DNA of 64,000 nucleotides from Fuscovulum ytuae (GTDB lineage Bacteria > Pseudomonadota > Alphaproteobacteria > Rhodobacterales > Rhodobacteraceae), in contig NZ_CP124535.1 in NCBI RefSeq assembly GCF_029953595.1, positions 3,703,001 through 3,767,000 on the forward strand, read 5' to 3'. Under the pieces are notes generated by a model. The model did not search any database, was not told the DNA's origin, and saw nothing but the letters and a program-made list of their open reading frames with translations. Below, piece after piece: positions 43,787-52,971 of the stretch; the stretch's first letter is position 1; each line of letters opens with the position of its first letter. Both the position numbers and the translations under genes were made by a program.

Positions 43787-45463
43787 ATGGCCTTCAAGAC
43801 CGATATCGAGATTGCGCGTGAAGCGAAGAAGAAGCCGATCATGGAGATCGGGGCAAAGCTGGGCATTCCGTCCGAGCATCTGCTGCCCTATGGCCATGAC
43901 AAGGCAAAGGTGAGCCAGGATTTCATCAAGAGCCTTGCGGGCAAGCCGGATGGAAAGCTGATCCTTGTCACCGCGATCAACCCGACGCCTGCAGGCGAAG
44001 GCAAGACGACGACAACGGTGGGTCTGGGCGATGGCCTGAACCGGATCGGCAAGAAAGCGGTGATCTGCATCCGCGAAGCGAGCCTTGGCCCGAATTTCGG
44101 GATGAAGGGCGGCGCCGCGGGCGGCGGTTATGCGCAGGTCGTGCCGATGGAGGAAATGAACCTTCACTTCACCGGCGATTTCCATGCGATCACCTCGGCG
44201 CACAACCTGCTGTCGGCGATGATCGACAACCATATCTACTGGGGCAATAGCCTTGATATCGACGAGCGCCGCGTGTCGTGGCGCCGCGTGATGGATATGA
44301 ATGACCGTGCCCTGCGCGACATCGTCGTCAGCCTTGGCGGCGTGGCGAACGGCTTCCCGCGTCAGACGGGTTTCGACATCACGGTGGCGTCCGAGGTGAT
44401 GGCGATCCTGTGCCTGTCGAACGATCTGGAAGACCTGCAAAAGCGGTTGGGCGATATCGTCGTGGCCTATACCCGGGACAAGAAGCCGGTTTATTGCCGC
44501 GACATCAAGGCCGATGGCGCGATGACGGTGCTTCTCAAGGATGCGATGCAGCCGAACCTTGTGCAGACGCTGGAAAACAACCCCGCCTTTGTGCATGGCG
44601 GTCCCTTTGCCAATATCGCCCATGGCTGCAACAGCGTGATCGCCACCAAGACGGCGCTGAAGCTGGGGGAATATGTGGTGACCGAGGCGGGCTTTGGTGC
44701 CGACCTTGGGGCCGAGAAGTTCTTTGACATCAAGTGCCGCAAGGCCGGGTTGAAGCCTTCGGCGGCGGTCATCGTGGCCACGGTGCGCGCGATGAAGATG
44801 AATGGTGGCGTGGCTAAGGCCGATCTGGGGGCCGAGAATGTCGATGCGGTCAAGAAGGGCTGCCCGAACCTTGGCCGCCATATCGCCAATGTGAAATCCT
44901 TTGGCGTGCCGGTGGTGGTGGCGATCAACCACTTCTACAGCGACACGGATGCCGAGATTGCCGCCGTGAAGGCCTATGTGGCCGAACAGGGCGCGGAAGC
45001 CATCCTTTGCAAGCACTGGGCGAACGGTTCGGCAGGGATTGAAGATCTGGCGCATAAGGTCGTGCAACTGGCGGAGTCGGGTGCCGCGAATTTCGCGCCG
45101 CTCTATCCCGACGAGATGCCGCTGTTCCAGAAGCTGGAGACCATCGCCAAGCGCATCTATCATGCGGATGAGGTGATTGCCGACAAATCGATCCGGGATC
45201 AGCTGAAGGCGTGGGAAGCGGCGGGCTACGGCCATCTCCCGATCTGCGTGGCGAAGACGCAGTATTCCTTCACGACCGATCCGTCCGTGCGCGGTGCGCC
45301 CACGGGCCATTCGGTGCCGGTGCGGGAAGTGCGGCTGTCGGCTGGCGCAGGGTTCATCGTCGCCATCTGCGGTGAGATCATGACGATGCCCGGTCTGCCC
45401 AAGGTGCCGTCGGCCGAGGTGATCCGTCTGAATGATCAGGGCCATGTCGAGGGGCTGTTCTGA
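43787..45463 (+). CDS. fhs: Formate-tetrahydrofolate ligase
   Basis: About 558 residues, the normal length. It contains the phosphate-binding motif [11 protein letters not shown] near residue 65, [18 protein letters not shown] near residue 190, and the C-terminal [12 protein letters not shown]-type end. The enzyme makes 10-formyl-THF from formate, ATP and THF, feeding or draining the one-carbon pool together with FolD, which is encoded just downstream. The upstream region holds two palindromes with a shared GTTTCC/GGAAAC core, pointing to specific regulation. In this genome it could also process formaldehyde-derived C1 units from N-demethylation, though this is inference. Confidence 0.96.
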   Translation: MAFKTDIEIAREAKKKPIMEIGAKLGIPSEHLLPYGHDKAKVSQDFIKSLAGKPDGKLILVTAINPTPAGEGKTTTTVGLGDGLNRIGKKAVICIREASLGPNFGMKGGAAGGGYAQVVPMEEMNLHFTGDFHAITSAHNLLSAMIDNHIYWGNSLDIDERRVSWRRVMDMNDRALRDIVVSLGGVANGFPRQTGFDITVASEVMAILCLSNDLEDLQKRLGDIVVAYTRDKKPVYCRDIKADGAMTVLLKDAMQPNLVQTLENNPAFVHGGPFANIAHGCNSVIATKTALKLGEYVVTEAGFGADLGAEKFFDIKCRKAGLKPSAAVIVATVRAMKMNGGVAKADLGAENVDAVKKGCPNLGRHIANVKSFGVPVVVAINHFYSDTDAEIAAVKAYVAEQGAEAILCKHWANGSAGIEDLAHKVVQLAESGAANFAPLYPDEMPLFQKLETIAKRIYHADEVIADKSIRDQLKAWEAAGYGHLPICVAKTQYSFTTDPSVRGAPTGHSVPVREVRLSAGAGFIVAICGEIMTMPGLPKVPSAEVIRLNDQGHVEGLF

Positions 45464-45532
45464 TCTGATCTGTCGCGTTGCCCTTTCGGGTTGGCGCCCT
45501 TACATGGGGGCCATCCTGAAAGGGGGCGAGGC

Positions 45533-45829
45533 ATGAAGAGGCCGGAAGACTGCAACACGATGGCCGATATCCGGGCCGAGATCGACAGGCTGGACGAGGC
45601 GCTGGTGGCGATGTTCGCGGAGCGGACCGCCTATATCGACCGTGCGGCGGCGATCAAGGAAGAGATCGGCTTGCCCGCGCGGATCGAGGATCGGGTGGAG
45701 CAAGTCGTGGCCAATGTGCGGCGTCATGCGGTGGCCCATGGGTTGCCGCCGGACAAGTTGGAAAAGCTGTGGCGCAAGCTGATCGACTGGTCGATCGAGC
45801 GCGAGGAAGACCATTTGCGGAAGGGATGA
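45533..45829 (+). CDS. Chorismate mutase (AroQ class, monofunctional)
   Basis: About 98 residues, an all-helical AroQ fold. The N-terminal helix has RAEIDRLDEALVAMFAER and the following AAAIKEEIGLPARI and ARIEDRVEQVVANVR match the active-site Arg/Lys/Glu pattern. It converts chorismate to prephenate for Phe/Tyr synthesis; single-domain versions are common in Rhodobacteraceae between fhs and folD. The start at ATG 45533 follows AAAGGGGGCGAGG. folD begins about 50 bp later on the same strand. Confidence 0.88.
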   Translation: MKRPEDCNTMADIRAEIDRLDEALVAMFAERTAYIDRAAAIKEEIGLPARIEDRVEQVVANVRRHAVAHGLPPDKLEKLWRKLIDWSIEREEDHLRKG

Positions 45830-45877
45830 GGCCGGCGCCTACCCGACCGCTTCGGGCAAAGGGAAGGGATGGGCGCG

Positions 45878-46768
45878 ATGGGTGCCAAGGTGATCGACGG
45901 CAAGGCCTTTGCGGCGGATGTGCGGGCGCGCGTGGCGGCCCATGTGGCGCGGCTGAAAGAAGAGCAAGGCATCGTGCCGGGACTGGCCGTGGTGCTGGTG
46001 GGTGAGGATCCGGCCAGCAAGGTCTATGTGCGCAACAAGCATGCTTCGACCATCGAGGTGGGCATGGCGAGCTTTGAGCATCGCCTGCCTGCTGAAACGG
46101 GCGAGGCGGAGTTGCTGGCCCTGATCGACAAGCTGAACGGCGATCCGGCGGTGCATGGCATTCTTGTGCAATTGCCGCTGCCGGGGCATTTGAATTCCGA
46201 ACTGGTGATCAACCGGATCGATCCGGCGAAGGATGTGGATGGGTTCCATATCTCGAATGTCGGGCTTTTGGGCACGGGGCAGAAGTCGATGGTGCCCTGC
46301 ACGCCGCTTGGCTGTCTGATGATGCTGCGGGATCATCATGGGAAGCTTGCCGGGTTGAATGCGGTGGTTGTGGGGCGGTCGAACATCGTGGGCAAGCCGA
46401 TGGCGCAGCTTTTGCTTGGCGATAGCTGCACGGTGACCATTGCGCATAGCCGGACGCAGGATTTGGCCGAGGTGTGCCGCCGCGCAGATATCCTTGTGGC
46501 GGCGGTGGGTCGGCCCGAGATGATCACGGGCGATATGGTCAAGCCGGGTGCGACGGTCATCGACGTGGGCATCAACCGCATCGAACGGGATGGTAAGGCC
46601 AAGCTGGTAGGGGATGTGCATTACGACAGCGCCGCCGCCGTGGCGGGTGCGATCACCCCGGTGCCCGGGGGCGTGGGGCCGATGACCATTGCCTGTCTGT
46701 TGGCCAATACGCTGACGGCCTGCTGCCGCGCGAATGGCCTGCCGGAACCGGAAGGATTGACGGCCTGA
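45878..46768 (+). CDS. folD: Bifunctional methylenetetrahydrofolate dehydrogenase/cyclohydrolase FolD
   Basis: About 296 residues. The catalytic region is [17 protein letters not shown] with the YxxxK-type active-site Lys, then [10 protein letters not shown], the NADP-binding [13 protein letters not shown] and the terminal [10 protein letters not shown] signature. It interconverts methylene-, methenyl- and 10-formyl-THF. ATG 45878 gives the usual [11 protein letters not shown] start; ATG 45869 is an alternative in the same frame. It lies in the same direction as fhs, so both C1 genes may be co-expressed. Confidence 0.95.
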   Translation: MGAKVIDGKAFAADVRARVAAHVARLKEEQGIVPGLAVVLVGEDPASKVYVRNKHASTIEVGMASFEHRLPAETGEAELLALIDKLNGDPAVHGILVQLPLPGHLNSELVINRIDPAKDVDGFHISNVGLLGTGQKSMVPCTPLGCLMMLRDHHGKLAGLNAVVVGRSNIVGKPMAQLLLGDSCTVTIAHSRTQDLAEVCRRADILVAAVGRPEMITGDMVKPGATVIDVGINRIERDGKAKLVGDVHYDSAAAVAGAITPVPGGVGPMTIACLLANTLTACCRANGLPEPEGLTA

Positions 46769-46888
46769 ACTTGGATGGAACGGCAAGAAATTGCATAATG
46801 GGGGAAATCCCCGACCCGTTCCAACACAAGGAATTGCCCTAAGCCTGCCGCGCTGTTAACCTTTCTTGGGGTTGAGGACTGTGGGGAC

Positions 46889-47734
46889 ATGTCCGCATTC
46901 TGGAGTGAATGGAAGCGTGAGCTGATTTCTCAGCGAACCGCGGCGATGTGGGGTTTCGCGACATTGATTGCCGCGATCCTTGGACCGATGGGAAGCTATG
47001 AGAACTGCACTTTCGACCATCGGTTGTGGCTGTGGGGGATGTGGATCGGGCTTTTTGCAGTGATCGGCACAGGTGTGCGGTCTTTCGTGCATAACGTCCT
47101 GCGTCTGAGGGATTTTCATCGCGGCGGGCTATTGACGGCGGTTCTTGTGGCCTGTGGCGTCGGCTTTCCGGTGAATGCGATGAACCTGCTGGCGGTGCTG
47201 CCGGATGTGGGCGGGCCTTATCTGAACGCCGACCTGCCCGAAATCGCGGCGATGGTCTTTGTGTTCAGTCTGGCGATCGTTGCGCATCACCATTTTTGGC
47301 CTGTGCCAGCAGGGGCAGGGGTGCAGGCGGGGCCGATCCGTGTGAAGCCCGTGCCGCCCACGCCTGTGTCGGCCGTTCCCGAGGCGTTGGTTGAGCCGCA
47401 GGTGGTGGCAGAGGTGGCGACGCTGCCGCGGATCGTGGCGCGGCTGGAAGACGGATTGCGCGGGCCGCTGGTCGCGCTTTCGGTGCGCGATCACTATGTC
47501 GATGTGCAGACCACTTTGGGCCGTGGCACTGTGCTGATGCGGTTGGGTGACGCTGTGGAAGAGGTAGGCCCGGTGCCGGGGGCGCAGGTGCACCGATCGC
47601 ATTGGGTGGCATGGGATCAGGTCATCGGCGTAGAGCGAGAGCAGGGTCGGCTGTTCCTGCGCATGGCGGCGGGGCCGAATATCCCGGTCAGCCGCAACAA
47701 CCGTGACAGGTTGGTGGAGCGCGGACTTATCTGA
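46889..47734 (+). CDS. Membrane-bound LytTR DNA-binding protein
   Basis: About 281 residues. Four hydrophobic segments occupy residues about 20-140 (including WLWGMWIGLFAVIGTGV and AAMVFVFSLAIVAHH). After a Pro/Val linker the C-terminal ~100 residues form a LytTR domain: ALSVRDHYVDVQTTLGRGTV, then VHRSHWVAWDQVIGVER and NIPVSRNNRDRLVERGLI. Such membrane-anchored LytTR proteins act as transcription factors without a response-regulator receiver, possibly sensing a membrane signal. No obvious target or partner is adjacent; PdeM is convergent and overlaps by 8 bp. Confidence 0.85.
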   Translation: MSAFWSEWKRELISQRTAAMWGFATLIAAILGPMGSYENCTFDHRLWLWGMWIGLFAVIGTGVRSFVHNVLRLRDFHRGGLLTAVLVACGVGFPVNAMNLLAVLPDVGGPYLNADLPEIAAMVFVFSLAIVAHHHFWPVPAGAGVQAGPIRVKPVPPTPVSAVPEALVEPQVVAEVATLPRIVARLEDGLRGPLVALSVRDHYVDVQTTLGRGTVLMRLGDAVEEVGPVPGAQVHRSHWVAWDQVIGVEREQGRLFLRMAAGPNIPVSRNNRDRLVERGLI

Positions 47735-48371
47735 TCGGAACCGGAATCGCCCGCGGGCCAGTCAGGATGGCCAGTGCGGGGGCCTGTATCAGGGGCCGCA
47801 GCGCCGGGTCGTCGGCGTGAAGCCCGCCTGTGTAAAGACCGAAAGCGGGCAGGATCAGGCGATCTTGATCAAGCAGAAAACAGGGGCGCGCGGCGCCTTT
47901 CAGGCGCAGCTTCGGGTGGTAATGCCCTGAGATTTCTGCCTTTTCCTGTGGGTCCGCGATATGGCGAAAGGTCAGGGGGCCAAGGGTCAGCTGCGCGCGG
48001 TGGGTGCCGCCGATTTCCACCGGGCCTGCGTCATGATTGCCTTCGATCCATGTCCAGTCGCGCCCCGCCATCAGGCGGGCGAGGCGCAGGCGGGCCTCTT
48101 CCTCTAACCCCCGTGCGGCGGCGAGGTCGTCGAAACTGTCGCCGAGGCACAGGACATGGGCGGGGGTGGTGCGGTCCACCTCGGCCTCTAACCTATGCAG
48201 GGTTTCCCTTGTTTCATAGGGGGGAAGCAGCGCGCCGCCGCGCCGGGCGAGGCGTTCGGATTTGCCGAGATGCAAGTCCGAGACGCAGAGAAGCCGCTGC
48301 GCAGGCCAATAAAGCGCGCCAGAGGGCAGGGCGTGAAGCATTTCGCCGGACAGGGTGAAGGCGTGGTGCAT
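47727..48371 (-). CDS. pdeM: Ligase-associated DNA damage response endonuclease PdeM
   Basis: About 214 residues, a calcineurin-like metallophosphoesterase with the metal motifs CVSDLHLGK near residue 29, LGDSFDD near 75, GNHD near 112 and GHYHPK near 150. In many bacteria PdeM is co-encoded with an Lhr-type helicase, an MBL-fold exonuclease and an ATP-dependent DNA ligase as a DNA repair module. Here it lies 40 bp downstream of the helicase gene on the same strand, but the other two genes are not in the window. Confidence 0.92.
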   Translation of the reverse strand: MHHAFTLSGEMLHALPSGALYWPAQRLLCVSDLHLGKSERLARRGGALLPPYETRETLHRLEAEVDRTTPAHVLCLGDSFDDLAAARGLEEEARLRLARLMAGRDWTWIEGNHDAGPVEIGGTHRAQLTLGPLTFRHIADPQEKAEISGHYHPKLRLKGAARPCFLLDQDRLILPAFGLYTGGLHADDPALRPLIQAPALAILTGPRAIPVPIR

Positions 48372-48411
48372 GGGCGAGGTTTGCCCTGTGGCGCAAGGGG
48401 TTGCAAGCGGG

Positions 48412-50805
48412 TCAGGCGAGGCCCGCCTCGGCCATCAGGCGCATGGCCGCCTCTTCCAGCATGCGTTCGCGGCCTGTGCCATGGACGGGGATGCGGCCCG
48501 GTTCAAGGAAGAGGGGGGCGGCAAGGGGCGTGACGCGGGGCAGGCGGATCAGGTCGATCCGGCCCTCGACGCGGAAAAGCATGTCTTCGATGCGCGAGAA
48601 ATCGACGAGGCCGCGTTCGGCCTCTTCCCGCGTGACCTGCAAGAGCAGGTGGTCGGGGTCGTATTTTCTGAGCGTGTCATAGAGGATGTCGGAGGAGAAG
48701 GTGGCCTGCCTGCCTGTCTTGCGGCGGCCTTGGTGCGCGCGTTCGATCAGGCCTGCGATGATGGCGGTGGCGCGGAAGGTGCGTTTCATCACGGCATTGC
48801 CGGACAGCCATGTTTCCAGCCCTTCGCGCAGTTTGGCGAGGTTGAAGAGGGGCGCGGCATTGGTGACGGGATCGAGGCCCCAGATCAGTGTGGCATAATC
48901 GGTGGCGACAAAGCCCAAGGGAGCAAGCCCTTGTTCCTCCATCCTTTTTGTCACGAGTAGGGCCAGGGTCTGCATCGCGTTGCGGCCTGCAAATCCATAG
49001 ATGCAAAGATGTTCGCGCCCGTCATGGGGGAAGCTTTCGACCAGAAGGCGGTCGGGCTGTGGCAGGCGGCTGACATCGCGTTGCAGGGCAAGCCACTGGG
49101 CCGTGTGGGCAGGCAGGTCTGGCCAGCTATCGGATTGTAAAAGTTCGAGAATGCGTTGCGTGAGAAGGGTTGAGGTGGCGAATTTCGTGCCGTTGAAAGT
49201 GGCCACTTTCGGGTCGCGACCGGGTTGGCGGGTGACCTCGACCGTCATTTCGCGCAGGCCTTCGTAACGGACAATCTCGCCGCCGATGAGGAAGGTGTCG
49301 CCGGGGGTGAGGGTGGCGGCGAAGCCTTCCTCGACCTCTCCTAATGGGGTGCCGCCGGGGCGGTTCTTGAGGCGGACCTTCAGGGTTTCGGTGTCGATGA
49401 TGGTGCCGAGGTTCTGGCGGATCAGGGCGGCGGTGCGGGGATCGCGCAGCTGCCATTTTCCGGATTTCTCTTGCAATCTCTGCCACTTATCATAAGCGCG
49501 CAGGGCATAGCCGCCGGTGGCGCAGAAGTCGAGGCAGGCATCGAACTGGGGGCGTGTCAGCGTGGCATAGGGGCCGGCGCGGGTCACTTCGGTAAACAAA
49601 TCATTAGCGTCGAACGACCCGGAGGCCGCGGTCATCAGGATATGCTGACAAAGCACGTCGCGTGGGCCGGGGCCGCGCGGTTCGCCGTCAAGGGTGTGGT
49701 CGCGGACGGCATCAAGGGCGGCGCGGCATTCAACCACCTCAAACCGGTTGGCGGGAAGGATGAGGGCCTTCGATGGGGCGTTGTAGCGGTGATTGGCACG
49801 GCCGATCCTTTGCACGAGGCGTTTGACGTTCTTTGGCGCACCAACCTGAATCACCAGATCGACATCGCCCCAGTCGATGCCGAGGTCGAGCGAGCCGGTG
49901 CAGACCACGGCGCGGAGCTTTCCCTCTGCCATCGCGGCCTCCACCCTTTCGCGCTGTTCGCGGGCGAGGGAGCCGTGGTGGATGCCGATGGGCAGCCCGT
50001 CGTCGTTCTGTAGCCAGAGATCGTGAAAGAAGAGTTCCGCCTGCGCCCTTGTGTTGTGGAAGATGAGCGTGGTGCGGTGGCGGCGGACTTCGTCAAGGAT
50101 TGCGCGCATGGCGTAGCGGCCGCCGCCGCCTGACCAGGGCGGGGGGGCGTCGGTTTCCAGCATGGAGATATCGGGGTCGGGGCCGGGGTCTGCCTCTAGG
50201 ATCTCGCAGCCTGTAGGGCCGAGGTAGCGGGCCAGCGCAGGCGGGTCTTCGACCGTGGCGGAAAGGCCCACGCGGCGCAGGCCGGGGGCGAGGCTTTCGA
50301 GGCGGGAGAGGAGCAGCATGAGCTGATCGCCGCGTTTGGATTCGGCCAGCGCATGCAATTCGTCGATCACAACCCTTTGGAGGGATTGGAAAATGCGTGG
50401 CGCATCTTCGTAGGAAAGAAGGAGGGCGAGCGATTCCGGCGTGGTGAGCAGGATATGCGGTGGGTCGGCGCGTTGGCGGCGACGCTGGGTGTAGGAGGTG
50501 TCACCCGTGCGGTCTTCGATGCGGATGGGAAGGTGGGCGCCTTCGACAGGGGTGCGGAGGTTCCTGCGGATGTCGGCGGTGAGTGCCTTGAGGGGCGAGA
50601 TGTAGAGCGTGTGCAGGCCGGGGGGCGGGGTTTGCCCCAGTTCCGCCAGCGTCGGGAGGAAGCCCGCCAGCGTCTTGCCGCCGCCCGTGGGCGCAATGAG
50701 AAGGGTGGCGGGATGCGCCGCGCGGGCCAGCATCTGCTGCTGATGCGGGTGGAGGGTCCAGCCCTTTTGGGACAGCCAATCTGTGAGGGGGTGCGGGAGG
50801 TGCAT
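48412..50805 (-). CDS. Ligase-associated DNA damage response DEXH-box helicase (Lhr type)
   Basis: About 797 residues. Superfamily 2 helicase with Walker A APTGGGKTLAG near residue 39, the DEXH motif VIDELHALAESKRGDQL near 146, and RecA2 motifs VCTGSLDLGIDWGDVDLVIQ and QRIGRANHR. The C-terminal part has an Lhr-like DUF4145/winged-helix region. It unwinds DNA in the repair module with PdeM. It is divergent from the YmdB gene, with a 385-bp region between. Confidence 0.93.
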   Translation of the reverse strand: MHLPHPLTDWLSQKGWTLHPHQQQMLARAAHPATLLIAPTGGGKTLAGFLPTLAELGQTPPPGLHTLYISPLKALTADIRRNLRTPVEGAHLPIRIEDRTGDTSYTQRRRQRADPPHILLTTPESLALLLSYEDAPRIFQSLQRVVIDELHALAESKRGDQLMLLLSRLESLAPGLRRVGLSATVEDPPALARYLGPTGCEILEADPGPDPDISMLETDAPPPWSGGGGRYAMRAILDEVRRHRTTLIFHNTRAQAELFFHDLWLQNDDGLPIGIHHGSLAREQRERVEAAMAEGKLRAVVCTGSLDLGIDWGDVDLVIQVGAPKNVKRLVQRIGRANHRYNAPSKALILPANRFEVVECRAALDAVRDHTLDGEPRGPGPRDVLCQHILMTAASGSFDANDLFTEVTRAGPYATLTRPQFDACLDFCATGGYALRAYDKWQRLQEKSGKWQLRDPRTAALIRQNLGTIIDTETLKVRLKNRPGGTPLGEVEEGFAATLTPGDTFLIGGEIVRYEGLREMTVEVTRQPGRDPKVATFNGTKFATSTLLTQRILELLQSDSWPDLPAHTAQWLALQRDVSRLPQPDRLLVESFPHDGREHLCIYGFAGRNAMQTLALLVTKRMEEQGLAPLGFVATDYATLIWGLDPVTNAAPLFNLAKLREGLETWLSGNAVMKRTFRATAIIAGLIERAHQGRRKTGRQATFSSDILYDTLRKYDPDHLLLQVTREEAERGLVDFSRIEDMLFRVEGRIDLIRLPRVTPLAAPLFLEPGRIPVHGTGRERMLEEAAMRLMAEAGLA

Positions 50806-51190
50806 GGGCGGATGGTAGGGCGCGAGGTTGGGCGGGGGAAGGGCGTGATTTCAGAGGCTTGGCCGAAAACGGCTGTGCCCTGTTTTGTGCCGCCTTTTGT
50901 GCAGCAAAGTGTTCATACAAATTTCGAGAGGGATGTCGGGATTTCTCTTGGTTCTGTGCGCTGGTGTGGAGGTTCCGCCTTCTCGCCTCCCCTCTCCTCC
51001 CCCAGAAGGTTTGGGGGAGCGGGGAGGCGGTTATCCTGCGGCCTTGGGTCAGGCTGGGGGCGGTGTTTGAGTATTTGGGCCAAGGTGAAAGGGCAGGGGA
51101 AGGGGGGAATTGCAGCACGGCGCGGGATTTGCGACGGGCGGCGTCGGGAACGGGATTGCCGTTTGCCGTGGCAGGGCTTAGGGCGAAGGG
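50806..51190. other. Non-coding divergent region with a strong GC-rich hairpin
   Basis: Between the helicase (minus) and YmdB (plus) starts. It holds a large imperfect hairpin: CGCCTCCCC (50984-50992) pairs with GGGGAGGCG (51021-51029), extended inward by a CCCCCA/TGGGGG stem (7-nt loop). Just after it is GTGTTTGAGTATTTGGGCC (51064-51082), a type of sequence I believe recurs in Rhodobacteraceae intergenic DNA. No coding capacity seen. Confidence 0.5.
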
Positions 51191-52003
51191 ATGCGGATCC
51201 TTTTTCTTGGCGATGTGATGGGGCGGGCGGGGCGTGCGGCGATCACCGCGCGGCTGCCGGCTTTGCGGGCGGACTGGACGCTCGATTTCATTGTGGTGAA
51301 TGGCGAGAATGCCTCATCCGGGGCGGGGCTGACGCCGGATCATGCCAAGGCGATCCTTGCGGCGGGGGCGGATTGCATCACGCTGGGCGATCATGCCTTT
51401 GACCAGAAGGACATGCTGTCTTTCATCGAGACGGAGCCGCGGATCATCCGGCCAATCAACTTTTCCAAGGTCGCGCCGGGGAAGGGGTTTCGGGTCTTTA
51501 CCGCGACGCAGGGGCGCAAGGTTCTGGTGGCACAGGTTCTGGGGCAGGTTTTCATGAAGCGGCCCTTCGATGACCCGTTTTCGGCCATTGAGGGGGTGTT
51601 GAAGACTCATGCTCTTGGCGCGGCTGTGCAGGCGGCGGTGGTGGATGTGCATGCCGAGGCCACGTCCGAGAAGATGGGCATGGGGCATTGGTGCGATGGG
51701 CAGGCGAGCCTTGTGGTGGGGACACATACCCACGTGCCGACGGCGGATGCGATGATCCTGAAAGGGGGCACGGCCTATCTGACCGATGCGGGCATGTGCG
51801 GGGATTATGACAGCGTCATCGGGATGGAGAAGATGGAACCCCTGCGCCGTTTCGTGACCGGCATGGCCAAAGGGCGGTTCGAACCGGCGGAGGGAGAGGC
51901 CACGCTGTCGGGGGTGTTCGTCGAGACGGATGACCGGACGGGCAAGGCCCTGCGGGTGGCCCCCGTGCGGGTGGGCGGCAAGCTGATGGAGAGCGCACCT
52001 TGA
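51191..52003 (+). CDS. YmdB-family metallophosphoesterase (TIGR00282)
   Basis: About 270 residues. The metal-binding motifs are at the start (MRILFLGDVMGRAGR), VVNGENAS near residue 37, LGDHAFDQ near 65, and GTHTHVPTADAMIL near 180 with GMCGDYDSVIGM after it. Family members such as YmdB hydrolyse 2',3'-cyclic nucleotides and affect gene expression. The downstream DMT gene starts on TTGA overlapping the stop, so the two are coupled. Confidence 0.9.
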   Translation: MRILFLGDVMGRAGRAAITARLPALRADWTLDFIVVNGENASSGAGLTPDHAKAILAAGADCITLGDHAFDQKDMLSFIETEPRIIRPINFSKVAPGKGFRVFTATQGRKVLVAQVLGQVFMKRPFDDPFSAIEGVLKTHALGAAVQAAVVDVHAEATSEKMGMGHWCDGQASLVVGTHTHVPTADAMILKGGTAYLTDAGMCGDYDSVIGMEKMEPLRRFVTGMAKGRFEPAEGEATLSGVFVETDDRTGKALRVAPVRVGGKLMESAP

Positions 52004-52926
52004 GCGACATGCCGGTGGCCGTTCCGGTGACCGGTCGGAGATGGTTTCATCTGGCGGTGCTGCTTTGCCTTGGGCTGGGCTGGGGGATGACGCAGCCCTT
52101 GGGCAAGATGGCGACGGCAGAGGGGCATGGGCCTTTCGGATTGATCTTCTGGCAACTGGTGGTCTGCGTTCTGGTCCTTGGCGCGCTGTGCCTGCCACGG
52201 CGGAAGGGGCTGGTGTTCAGCAGGCCTGCGCTGCGTTTTTATGTCGTCGTGGCGGCCTTGGGGACGTTGATCCCGAATGCCACTTTTTACCTTTCGATCG
52301 CGCGGCTGCCTTCGGGGGTGATGTCGATGATCATTTCGGCGGTGCCGATGATTGCTTTTCCCTTGGCCGTGATCCTTGGGATGGAGCGGTTTGGTTGGCT
52401 GCGGCTTTTGGGCCTGTGCCTTGGGCTGGTTTCGGTGCTGCTTTTGGCGGCACCGGGGGCGGTGCTGCCCGATGCGGCGATGGCGGCCTTTCTGCCTTTG
52501 GCGATGGTGGGGCCGCTTTGCTATGCGCTGGAGGGGCTGTATGTGGCGCGTTATGGCACGGCGGGAATGGACCCGGTGCAGGCCATGTTCGGGGCATCGG
52601 TGGCGGGGCTGATCGGGGTCTTTCCGGTGGCGATGCTGACGGGGCAGTTCTTTGACCCCTTTGCCGATTTCGGGCAGGCAGAGGCGGCTTTGGCGGGGTC
52701 TTCGGCGCTGCATGCAGTGATTTACGCGGCCTATGTCTGGCTGGCGTTCCGGGCGGGTGCGGTCTTTGCCTCACAATGTTCCTATATCGTGACGGGGGCG
52801 GGAATTTTCTGGGCGATGCTGCTTTTGGGGGAGAGATTTCCTCCTTCTCTTTGGCTGTCCCTTGTTTTGCTTCTGTCCGGTGTGGCATTGGTCAGCCCAC
52901 GGGCGCGGGAGGGGCGGCGGGGGTGA
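52000..52926 (+). CDS. DMT-family transporter (EamA-like)
   Basis: About 308 residues, ten hydrophobic segments in two EamA halves. The N-terminal half begins LAVLLCLGLGWGMTQPLGK, and SIARLPSGVMSMIISAVPM near residue 105 is typical of the first repeat. The TTG at 52000 is chosen because GGAGAG lies 6 nt before it and it overlaps the upstream stop (TTGA); ATG 52009 is the alternative. Members export amino acids or metabolites. Substrate unknown. Confidence 0.85.
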   Translation: MSDMPVAVPVTGRRWFHLAVLLCLGLGWGMTQPLGKMATAEGHGPFGLIFWQLVVCVLVLGALCLPRRKGLVFSRPALRFYVVVAALGTLIPNATFYLSIARLPSGVMSMIISAVPMIAFPLAVILGMERFGWLRLLGLCLGLVSVLLLAAPGAVLPDAAMAAFLPLAMVGPLCYALEGLYVARYGTAGMDPVQAMFGASVAGLIGVFPVAMLTGQFFDPFADFGQAEAALAGSSALHAVIYAAYVWLAFRAGAVFASQCSYIVTGAGIFWAMLLLGERFPPSLWLSLVLLLSGVALVSPRAREGRRG

Positions 52927-52971
52927 CCCCGGCCCATCGCAGCGCGGATCGGGTGCGGTGATGGGGGCGGG

